Part shown: in pieces, positions 54,801-64,000 of the stretch
How positions within the stretch are numbered: the stretch's first letter is position 1
How the letters are laid out: every line of letters begins with the position of its first letter
DNA from: Amaranthus tricolor
Lineage: Eukaryota; Streptophyta; Magnoliopsida; Caryophyllales; Amaranthaceae
DNA: 64,000 nt
Direction of reading: 5' to 3'
NCBI RefSeq assembly: GCF_026212465.1
Contig: NC_080049.1
Coordinates: 9,518,090-9,582,089 of the forward strand
Made by a program: the position numbers and the translations under genes
The notes under the pieces: model-generated
What the model was told of the DNA's origin: nothing
Database searches by the model: none
Seen by the model: only the letters and a program-made list of their open reading frames with translations

Positions 54801-57800
54801 CTTAATTAGTTTTCCTATTGCCCACACAATCCATCAGCACAAATTTTCTGAAAAAATCTCCAACTTCCTACATTAAATGTATATTAATGGAAGATTCTAA
54901 GTTAAGTACAAATATTATGCAAATATATGATCATTGACCAATTGGTTTCACATAAATTTTTACAAATTTAGCAACAAAACATATCAACAACCTAAATAGT
55001 ACAATAAATATATAACGAGATACACAAAAAGATTTCCGGGAAACTTGGTGAACATACAGACTACTACTAATAATTCCATTCTTGTATTCTGTTTATTAAA
55101 TTGTAAATGTAAAAGGTTTATAATTTCATAATTACCAGTCTCAAAATGTTTCTACAGCTTAATCAAGCTGTGAAAAAGGTTGCATACAATTTGATATTTC
55201 CACATATAACCTCTAATGAGACAATAAAAATTTATTGTTGTTACCATCGTTCTAAAACATAGATAGTCTAAACAGAAAAGGTTTATGAATTAATTAGCAT
55301 AGAGAAGGAACCAAATAGAATTTTCTTCCACTTTTTTTTTTCCATCAATGTTAGTTCTCACACTTCTATTGAGTCTTGTGTGTTCAAACAGTATGATTAC
55401 CATATTTCATATAGCACTAGCCACACTTACTCCCTCTCTTTAAAAGCATTCACCTTTTGTTAATATAGGAAAGCAGCTTATAATGACATCAACCACTTAT
55501 GTGCACCACAACAAAAAAGACTTAAGGCAATTGAATATAAGGCTCATGTCCCCCAATATATAAAGCTCAAACAGTATGATTGCTGAATGAGCTAATTCCA
55601 TCATGTTCCCACAACAAAATATAGACTTCAGGATGTTATACTGATGTCTATTAGAGGTTTTGGCATGGTATATGCTAATTCCATCATGTTCCCCGAAAAC
55701 ACCAAATACCATGTAGGCATTATAATGTCGAAGTGACCAACTTCCATGCATTCCCAAACAAAAGAATAAATTCTCAAAGAAGCTTGAGCTGCTTGGCAAG
55801 GGAATTAAATATTTAAATTTCCAAAATAAAAAAAGGGATGTCACGTATATAAAATCCTAGTTTTATAAAGCGCGAGGCATACCGGGACACGAAATGTCCT
55901 TACGGCCTAGGCGTAAAACGTAATGTGACGGCTCAAGACATTCTTATTATGATAGCAACATGCTTGAAAACAATCATTCATTGCAGTATACTCAGCTTTG
56001 GCAAATAACTATTATAATAAAAGTTTGACGAATTCCCAAAGCTATATTCATCTTTTTAGCTTTCTTTTTGTATGGAAGCACCAATTCCTTAAACTTCATA
56101 TTCAAGTGAATTTGGGTTTTAAGTGAAATTCCTTTTCCAAGCAAACAAGCTTAAGTTAATTGTCCAACCCAAAGAGGAGGCACATGCATGCATTGAGGCA
56201 CGCTAAGGCGCACGCCTCTTTTGGTGGGATTTAACTCACATAGCTAGTGCATTTTTAGTTGAACCAAGGCGCACATGGCGCAAAACAAGACACACTTTTA
56301 AAACTAAGTGTAAAATCTAAGATACTATACTAGTTCATATTTATAGTTCCTCCATTAGTTTTTAATAGGTAAAATATTTACCCATGTTGTCATTAAATGA
56401 CTCTCAACCTTTTTGATAACAAAGAGGTCATTGTCAATTAACCTTTGACAACAAACTTCTTTTGCAACTTCACATTTATAAAAAGTGCACATAATTTAAT
56501 TTGTCATTAGCCGTAGCCCATTATAAGCTAAAGTCACATAACTACAAATTTTTGAGTCCAACAAGAATGGGCATCAATATCATAATCAAAAATATAAAAA
56601 TGATTTAATTATGTTCATCAGTTTTTCAAAATCACAACTATCTTTTAAAGAGTGAAAAAACAATGGGTACAAAATTGACCATGAAAAATCAGGTACATTC
56701 AATTGCGTAAGCAACAAATTCTCACAATCACAAAGCATCCATGTTCATAGAAATATTTCTTCAAATTCCGAAAATGGGAAACTTTATGCTAGTCTCACAA
56801 AAAAGGACAACAATTTACTTGTAATATTGTGTGAAATGCCAAAAGTCCTTATCATATCTTCATAACCTTCATAAATGATAAATTTACTTGTACTGTTGTG
56901 TGAAATGCCAAAAGTTCTATTATTTTATCTTAATTGTATATTTTATATCAAATGATGTGCCACTTTGAATAATTGTTCAAAGAGAAATACGATAATCATT
57001 ATAGTTGAATGATACAAAGGTAGGAACCTTTTCATACCTTTTTAAAGTGACGCATTATTTAGATCCATTTATTGGAAAGATTAGTGTTTAGCATCACCAC
57101 ATGTTCATTGGGATTCCCTTGGCACAATCTTGTCTAGTGTAAAAGTTAATTGGAGATCAGCAACTATTTTCCTCAATCTAGCTTGACTTTTGAATGCAAC
57201 TTTATTTACGATCAACTAGAGGGTGCTCTTTAAAGAAGTCAAACTAAAGCTTGAATTCAGGATGTACAATCTCAATTTGACACGTCATATATATTTGTTT
57301 TTGGCAAGCTAGAGTAATAATGAAGCTCTTGCAAGTTGAATTTCATTAAAACAAAGGTTGGAAATTAATCATACACCCAATGAATCAAAAAAGTAATATT
57401 CCAATAAAAATAACAACGATAAAAGAGCCTTGAATCCCTATAAACGGAGTTGACTATGATATCCAAAGGACACAACCATGCCATAGTGGAAAATTTGTTG
57501 GGGCTTAAGTGATTTTTATATAACATTAACTTGAAAATCTGTCTAATTCTAAGTTTTAGGTAGGAAACCATATGTAATCAGCTTAAATGTTGGAAGCTTA
57601 AGTGATACTACATAATATTTTGCAAGTGTGAATACCACAAATTTGAATGCCTGAGACAGATACTTTTATGAGAGAATATACGGTAGACTTTTTAGATTTA
57701 TCAACTTAGAAGTATTGATAATGTTGAACTATGAATGTATCAAAAGGGCACCAGAAACATGATTATAGGATACTTAATGATAAAGTTACAGCAAGTTTTA

Positions 57801-59359
57801 CACACACGACAATGCAATAGTAAATCTAGGCAAGCAACATGGCGCCAGAGTCAAGATATTATAGGTATACTATGCTTAGAGATCAAACTAATCCTACCTG
57901 ATGATACAGGTGTCTGCTGTGGAACAGGAGGTACACTCCTCACCTGAGCAACTCCACTTTGAGGATTTGGTGGCATATATGAATTTCCTGGAGACTTCAC
58001 CAATTTTGACCTAAGAGCATAACGCCTATTTTGGAACCAGTTCCAGACCTGCAATGGCAGCCAAAAAGAATAAATACAATTACATATTATTTTTAAAAAT
58101 CAAAATACATTGATCAAAAGAGAAAAATAGCTAAATATTCGATTCGATACCTGCTTCATGTGTATTGTGCTTTTTCCAGATCGTTCTGGTGAGTTGCTGC
58201 ACTCAAAAGAGCTAACAATTAGATAAATCAAAACAGGAATCAACAAAAAAACCTCATTTAATACACATAACAAACCTGAATTTTTCAGCAAGAGACAGAA
58301 GAAACTCCCTAGGTGGCACGCAACCAGCATGCTCTCGTATAATAGTTTCCATTTGTGCAACCTTACAAAAGCAAACACAACTCATATATATCAGTTCTAC
58401 TTCTCCTTCCCACAGCTCACAATAAATTAATGCAGCAATTGGTAGCCACCAGATAAAATTCGAGTATAATATTAAAACATTGTAAAATTAAATGTCCAGA
58501 AAACATCAGTAGCCACAACTTATTCTTTAAACATAATTTTTTGAGATATTGGACCAGTTGAAGATTAATCAATGTCATGTGAAAAAAGATTTGACCCAAT
58601 AGAGAAACAAAAACGGATTCGAGAAACGTTTACTTTAGAGTTTCGGAAACGTATGAAACCGAGGTGCAATTTTATAATAAAATGAGTAAAAAAGGTAAGA
58701 AAACAAAATGACTTAAAAGAAAAGGCTTATGGTATTATATATGGTTTTGGGCTGAAAGATGCATTTGGAGAATGTAGTTACGGAATTATCAGTCTAGATT
58801 TTCGGAAACAAAGGCTCCAAAACAGTTTCGGTGAGAAATTTCAGATTCTGGTTATCTGGTAATTATGATCCTAATACATCTTTGCCATTAACTAACAGTA
58901 TCCTCTCTATGGGCAAGGTACAAAATTCACAGGAAAGCTCAAAAGCATCTCCATTTTCAAATACTATAATTTTCAATCAGTGTATCATGATGAAACTCTA
59001 ATTTGCATCAACCTGGAAACCAACACACAAAATTAACAATTTGACTGTTCAGGAAACACATTCCATCAAATGACGAAGCAAACAAGACCCAAGAAAGGGG
59101 CGCAACAACTCAATCAAATTCACCCACAATCGAAACACAACAATTGGATAAATAACAAAAATGTAATCAACAGATAATACGAAATCAACATTTTCAAAGA
59201 TAAAGGAAAGAAATGATTGAAGAACTCTCGTAAACGATTAAAACCCACAAAATCAAATTCAATCAAATTCAATAAAATTTAGTAAAAAGGGAGGGAAAAG
59301 GTGACCTCAGCAGGGTAGAAGCGAAAAGAAGGGGCTCCATGGCTAGGATGTCGACCCAT
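42883..59359 (-). CDS. SHH2: SAWADEE homeodomain homolog 2-like protein
   Basis: Nine coding exons: 59359-59306, 58361-58276, 58196-58151, 58048-57898, 53683-53608, 53488-53437, 45003-44860, 44777-44658 and 43866-42883. All junctions are GT-AG and in phase, giving 570 residues. The N-terminus [18 protein letters not shown] opens a divergent homeodomain (residues ~10-77) ending in [24 protein letters not shown] domain follows (~127-250: [56 protein letters not shown]). Cys185, His224, Cys229 and Cys231 fit its zinc site. Family members bind methylated histone H3 tails; SHH1 recruits Pol IV in RNA-directed DNA methylation. [20 protein letters not shown] is the usual family end, but here a ~305-residue Ser/Thr/Pro-rich tail continues. 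Introns 4 (4.2 kb) and 6 (8.4 kb) hold transposons. Confidence 0.93.
45004..46414. other. SHH2-like intron 6, proximal part
   Basis: Intron sequence without a recognisable gene. Around 46110-46260 the text resembles the 3' edge of a retroelement (AAGTGGGGGTGAGTGTGATATCCTGGGTTG), but no element boundary could be fixed. Confidence 0.4.
47530..48025. mobile_element. GC-rich foldback-type element, copy 1 (inside the gypsy integrase)
   Basis: Starts TAGTTTTAAGAGGCGCGAGG, the terminal motif shared with copies 2 and 3. It splits the integrase reading between LERALAAY and [12 protein letters not shown]. The right end is degraded (GAGGCATACGAGGTGC near 47990), so its boundary is approximate. Confidence 0.55.
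48724..49256. mobile_element. GC-rich foldback-type element, copy 2
   Basis: Left end TTAAAAAGCGCGCCTCGC and right end GCCTCGCGCTTTTTAAAACT are inverted relative to each other. Both subterminal zones are packed with GCGCCT/AGGCGC motifs, while the middle is AT-rich. It sits inside the gypsy remnant. No coding capacity. Confidence 0.65.
49811..49882. repeat. Near-perfect hairpin, 32-bp arms
   Basis: 49811-49842 and 49851-49882 are inverted copies with one mismatch around an 8-base loop. The arm core is TTAGTTCATCACATTTTT. It lies in SHH2-like intron 6 just upstream of the LINE remnant. Function unknown. Confidence 0.9.
49885..52680 (+). pseudogene. L1-type LINE remnant with poly(A) tail
   Basis: Near 50100-50175, [15 protein letters not shown] resembles the ORF1 zinc knuckle. 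Then come reverse transcriptase pieces: [20 protein letters not shown] (about 50490), [15 protein letters not shown] (about 51020), [13 protein letters not shown] (about 51290) and [20 protein letters not shown] (about 51595). The zf-RVT-like end reads [20 protein letters not shown] (about 52210). A 3' oligo(A) run sits at about 52653-52680. Frames are heavily broken. It lies antisense to the host gene. Confidence 0.85.
52681..53436. other. SHH2-like intron 6, distal part
   Basis: Intron sequence between the LINE tail and exon 6; no element boundary or gene recognised. Confidence 0.5.
53684..57897. other. SHH2-like intron 4
   Basis: A 4.2-kb AT-rich intron. Apart from the GC-rich element at 55858-56309 I recognise no gene or transposon domain. 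A sequence of ~40 bases including CTAATTCCATCATGTTCCC occurs twice (about 55591 and 55675). Open frames in it are short and featureless. Confidence 0.5.
55858..56309. mobile_element. GC-rich foldback-type element, copy 3 (SHH2-like intron 4)
   Basis: Begins TAGTTTTATAAAGCGCGAGG and ends CACTTTTAAAACTA, with AGGCGCACGCCTC and GGCGCACATGGCGC motifs in the right half. Same family as copies 1 and 2. No coding capacity. Confidence 0.65.
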
Positions 59360-60199
59360 CACTAGCTGATTGAATGGAGAAAAGCTTACAATTCGAATAC
59401 AATTCCAATTATGAATGTTCACTGTTCACTTAGTTAAAGAATTAACTACCAGGGCACATACTCAACACTGCATAAACCCACACACTAACCACAATTCGTA
59501 ATTTCATGCTATGAATGAACCGAAAGCCGAAAGGTAAAAAGGTTATAATACTGTCGGGAGATTTGAAATTTATTGATACAAACCAGTAACATCATTCCAT
59601 TCTAAATAAAAATTGGATGATTTCCGATATTTTAGACTGTTTTTGTTATCGTTTAAAATCAAGATTTTCTGTTTTAGTCTATTTTACTAAAGAGTAGCTT
59701 AATTTTGTATTTTTCTTATCGTTAATTATAAAATCCTTTTTATATCTAATTTTGTATTGCATGATAATATGAGTTAGTCAAATTAATTAAGTAGTTTCTT
59801 TGAGATTAACCCGTTAGTTACGTAGTCTTACACTTCACAATTGATAACAATGAGAAAGAAATAAAAATATGAGAAAAAAGTTACAAGTTGAACAATACAA
59901 AGTAATTTAAATGAAAGAAATATAAAAGTGATGGAACCAAATGATGGAAGTAGGAAGTTGGTGTGACAATAATAAGACCCTGCCTTAAGAACATATTTGG
60001 TGATTTCTCCAATATGCACAAATGATCATCGCGTCACTAAATGTAGAAAATCATAATGCGGAATTCGGTTTGGGTTTTGTCTGGTAAATACTGGATTTGT
60101 ATTACTTTATCAATGAGAACGCAGTTTTAGAAATATCCTCCTCAGCTATCCTTAATTGATAATACCTACACCTCAAATAAATCATAGAAAACTCTTGAG
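59360..60199. other. SHH2-like 5' flank
   Basis: Region upstream of the SHH2-like ATG. It should contain the promoter and 5' UTR, but no convincing TATA box stands out. It ends at the retrotransposon remnant. No other gene recognised. Confidence 0.5.
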
Positions 60200-61336
60200 T
60201 TCCTAACTTCTAACTAGTCGAAAATATATCCTAAACAAAGGGTAACTGTTCTTGATGATAATCTTGTTAATCTCCCTATAGTCAATACACAACCTCATTG
60301 TACCATCATTTTTATTAGCAAATAAAACAAGGGCTCCCCAAGATGACTCATTATGGCGAATAAAATTCTTTTTTTTTCCTAGTAACTCATTCACTACTTC
60401 TTTAATTTAGTTAACTCGACTAGGATAAAATGGTAGAGTCTTGAACATAGAGAAAACATCAGAAATCAGACCAATAAGGAAATCAACCACTCTCCTCGGG
60501 GGTAAACCAGGTAAATCCTTAAGATAAACATTAGGGTATTCACAAACGATCGGGGTTTCATCGAGACTCAATTTGGTTTTCTCCTTACTACTAGAAATAA
60601 AACACATGCATGTATCCCTCATCTCTATGCTTACTCATCTCAATGGCTTGAACGACATAAATGGTTTGAACAGGGGACACTTATTTGTTCATAATCAAGC
60701 ACTCTCCTCCTTGAGTTTTAACCCAAACAATCTTTTCCTTTAAAAAAATCTCCACATGATGACGTCTCTTCAAATCCATATCCAAAATAATATCATAAGT
60801 GCTCAATTCAAACACTATCAAGTTGACAATAGATGATGATCTAAAATCTTAAGAGAGAAGTAGGAGAGATACGGTCACATAGGAATTGTGAATCGTTAGG
60901 TGAACAAATAAATCTGAGGATTGAATTTCTGAGGTTTGAAAGACATAGGATTTGTGAAGAAAAGAGGTAGAGATAAAAGATAGATCGACTTTAAAATCAA
61001 AAAGAATATGAATGGAAAAATTTTCTACGAGAAAATTATCAAAAATAACTTTACCTTACACTTCATTCACATTAACCGTTATTCCAACTCTTAAATCCTA
61101 GACTCCTGAGTGAGGGACTATTATAATCTTTCGTCATCTCAAATGAAATTTAAACATGTGATCAATATCACATTAATATAATTATAACAAATAATTGAAA
61201 AAAAAGTTATTTGGAAAAAAAAACTCATTTGAAAAAAAAAATCTTTTTTTTTTTTTGAAAATGTCGGCTATCAGAACAATTTTTTTACATAGAACCGAAG
61301 TTTCGGAATTTGAGTAACTTTAGCTCTGATACCACG
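60200..61336 (-). pseudogene. Ty3/gypsy protease-reverse transcriptase fragment with leader
   Basis: On the minus strand: a protease-like end (STYDIILDMDLKRRHHVEIF near 60800), a linker (VCEYPNVYLKDLPGLPPRR near 60530) and the reverse transcriptase start ([38 protein letters not shown] near 60300), cut off at about 60200. TGGTATCAGAGC at 61334-61323 is a typical primer-binding site next to the 5' LTR. Gag is almost entirely missing and stops are present, so it is a deletion derivative. Confidence 0.85.
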
Positions 61337-64000
61337 TGTAGCAGGAGCGAAAATCGCGATACATAATTAACATATAATAATAATATTTAATACAAAAATA
61401 TTGCGGAAGTTTCAAAATGCCGAACTGTTAAAACCTTTAAATCATAAAAATTGAAACTATTTAAAACAAAAGTAAAATATTACATCTGATAAGAAATATT
61501 GTTTGCTCAAAATGAAAAAAAATACATCATCATCAAGTCATCAATAAAGAAAAAAAAATAGCTAAGTTCTCGATAAATAGTAATTGATGCCACCTGGATC
61601 GGAACCTGAAATAAATCCTGCAAAATGCTACCATCCATTATATGGATGACAACCAATTGAATTAGTCAGCGCTTAATGTCGAGCATAACTTCCTATCCAG
61701 CTCAAAATACGGAAGTTATACGCTACATTTACAAAATAATAATTCAAGTATGAACTTATAATTAATTGACACCACCGTATACTTTTACCATATTCTTTTT
61801 TGTTACATACTTTTAAGTCATTAAAATACCATTCTCGATCCTGACAGAAGTACGTTACTGCCACTTATACAATTCGGTAATCTTAACACTTAAGTAAGTT
61901 CATTTGGTTAATACTCATAACCGTACCATGCATCATAGCATCAACACTAATCAAGTTTATCACTGATCAACAAACATATCAATATGACACCTGATATATG
62001 TAAGAGTTTGGTTAGGTGAGAACTGTAGTCCTAAACCCTAACTATGGTGGGAGTCGTCACCCCTCCAATACAATTTATGCTCGAGCTTTACAGGATAGGT
62101 AGCTAACCTCCTGTCTTACACCGCATTTTACGTGCCGGCGAACACGGGCGCCGGGATTTTACATGCCGGTCTATGGACATTACCTTGCTATCAAGGTCAT
62201 TTAGTCAATATTCATTCACACAAGTACATCACATTTTTATTATTACAATTTGACTTTGACTTTGACTTTAATCAACTTAGGTGATAACCTCTTTTATTTA
62301 ATAAAATTCATAATCATAACGTAAAATTAACCTTTATGTCTTTATACATTCATTATTAAAATTTTACACATTAAATTTTATTTATGACTTTATTTTTAAT
62401 AGTTCGCTAAATTCACACTAATAACTTAATATTCTATCAATAGTCTCCAAATTAATATTTTTCACAAGTAGCTACTAAAATCTATTTCTCTTTAAATAAG
62501 TTCCCAAAATCAACATTTCCAACTTTACAATAAATAAAAATTTATTCTCTTCAAAAAAAATCAAATATTCTAATTAAAATTCAAGTTAAAATTGCATTAT
62601 TTGGATAAGTTTTCAAAATTCTACAAGTTCACCAAAAATCAATATTTCAAGTTTAGAAAAATAAATAAACTTATTAGGTTTGTATAAATCAACATTCTAG
62701 TTATAAAACAAATAAAACTTATAATTTCACAAAAATCAATATTTCTAGTTTTAAAACAAGTCAAACTTATAATTTTCACAAAAGTCAATATTTCTAATTA
62801 AAAAACAAGTAAAACTTGTAATTTCACAAAATCAATATTTCACACATAGTTTGAGTGACAAATATACTAAAAATACTTTTACATCATTTTACATAAATTC
62901 TGGTCAAATAGTTAGCAAATAAATTATTTTGTACTAAATAGTGATTAAAAGTTACTTTTATTATGAAATCTCATATATTCAAGAAAAACACTTCAGCATT
63001 CAATAACTTATAAAAATTTCTCAAAAATATCTTTTTAAATTGTTATTTTATTATTATCACAAAAATAGTTGTAATAATATAAAATAGTAAATCAAACTCT
63101 CTGTTTTTTTATATAATAGTGGTTGAATGGCCTATGAGTGTTTTGGCCCTTTTCAAATAAAAAGAACGACTTAATTTTATTTATCATACTAAATCCTAGA
63201 TTTAAATAATTAACATAACCACTTACAAAAATAAAAACTTTACGCAATAACTTAGAAATTTACTATAACTTTAAGGATAAACTTAAATCTAAAAATAAAG
63301 TATAATAACAATGTTCTTAATATAACCGTACTTAATAAAAAATAATAAAAAATAAGTTCATAAAATAACGTACTACCTTATAAACTAATTTGAAGGCTAA
63401 CATAAACATATTAATAAATTTTTAACATAAAAATTCTTAAATATAATAACATTCCTAATGTAACACATAACTCATAAACATACTAGCACTAGTTTATAAC
63501 ATGAATCATACTTAATATCAGTAGAATATAATTTTGTACCCAACTTCCTAAACTTGTTCAAAGATTATTAAATTAACATACTAAAAAATACTTTTAGCAT
63601 ACACATACTTAATATAATTTTGATCATAATTTCATTAAACCAACTTCCTACTAAAACATATTAGCATATTTCATACTTTGCATATTATAAAGTAAATATA
63701 ATATAAAATTCCACAAAAAAAGTAGGGTAAGAAGTTATACCAGACTAACACCAAAGATTAGTACTAAGTACTAATTAGGAAAATAATAAGAAATACCAAG
63801 GATTAGTACTACTAATTAGGAAAATAATTAGAAATAAGACCCTCCAAGATAGATAATAATGCTCCAAAGATAATTAATCCAAACTCCCAAATTAATGGTG
63901 ATCTTCTAAACTCCCAAAATAAATAAATCCAAACTCCAAAAATAATGATACATTAAGTACCTAAAGTAATAACCCAATAATGTTCTAAAATGATGATGAT
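61337..64000 (-). repeat. Long LTR of the terminal Ty3/gypsy element, running off the window
   Basis: Starts TGTAGCAGGAGCG on the plus strand, directly after the primer-binding site, in the position of the 5' LTR of a minus-strand element. It includes a GC-richer patch (62110-62165, GTGCCGGCGAACACGGGCGC) and then very AT-rich DNA. The outer LTR end was not found, so the true length and the point where host DNA resumes are unknown. No gene seen. Confidence 0.6.

Noticed and set aside
57851..58054. A stand-alone 67-residue protein with a WFQNRR motif
   Set aside because: It is exon 4 of the SHH2-like gene plus read-through into the intron on both sides.

Overview
This is plant nuclear DNA from a eudicot. 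It is AT-rich, has GT-AG introns, cell-wall extensin-like genes, a plant-specific SAWADEE homeodomain gene and dense nested transposons. The repeat style would fit a Caryophyllales-type genome (beet/spinach/quinoa relatives), but that placement is only a guess. I see no RNA genes, CRISPR arrays or bacterial features.

Layout. 279-9673 is a complete but decayed CACTA (En/Spm) transposon with a Tnp2-type transposase and a second gene that carries a C-terminal Ulp1-like protease. 9674-13750 holds an intact extensin-like gene with an Ole e 1 domain (copy A, minus strand). 13950-22466 is intergenic and full of small transposons: two hAT-type non-autonomous elements, a Mutator-type foldback, a Tourist-like MITE, a CACTA end fragment and a retrotransposon gag remnant. 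22467-30262 holds a second extensin-like locus: a truncated copy B, and then a roughly 5.08-kb tract (25039-30123), nearly identical to 8665-13748, that carries intact copy C. 30658-37158 is an internally deleted LTR retrotransposon whose 5' LTR was split by a second CACTA element (32461-36933). 39.5-42.1 kb is a fourth, decayed extensin-like copy, split by a Mutator-like element carrying a small GRF-type zinc-finger gene. 42883-59359 is one large host gene on the minus strand, SHH2-like, in nine coding exons. Its introns are loaded with Ty3/gypsy, LINE and GC-rich foldback insertions. 60.2 kb to the end is a minus-strand Ty3/gypsy remnant with its long LTR running out of the window.

Biology. 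Three host protein genes look intact: extensin-like A and C (identical 1020-residue predicted secreted wall proteins) and the SHH2-like gene (predicted 570 residues). Everything else is transposon or decayed sequence. The extensin-like genes form an old tandem family (A, B/C, D) later reshaped by transposons and by a very recent duplication or conversion event. SHH2/SHH1 proteins belong to the chromatin/RNA-directed DNA methylation field, so a silencing-related gene here sits in, and contains, heavily transposon-loaded DNA.

The best candidates for something unusual are the near-identical 5-kb tract that splits one extensin paralog, the long Ser/Thr/Pro-rich tail on the SHH2-like protein, the protease-bearing CACTA family with its internal tandem repeat, and a family of GC-rich foldback elements inside the SHH2-like introns.
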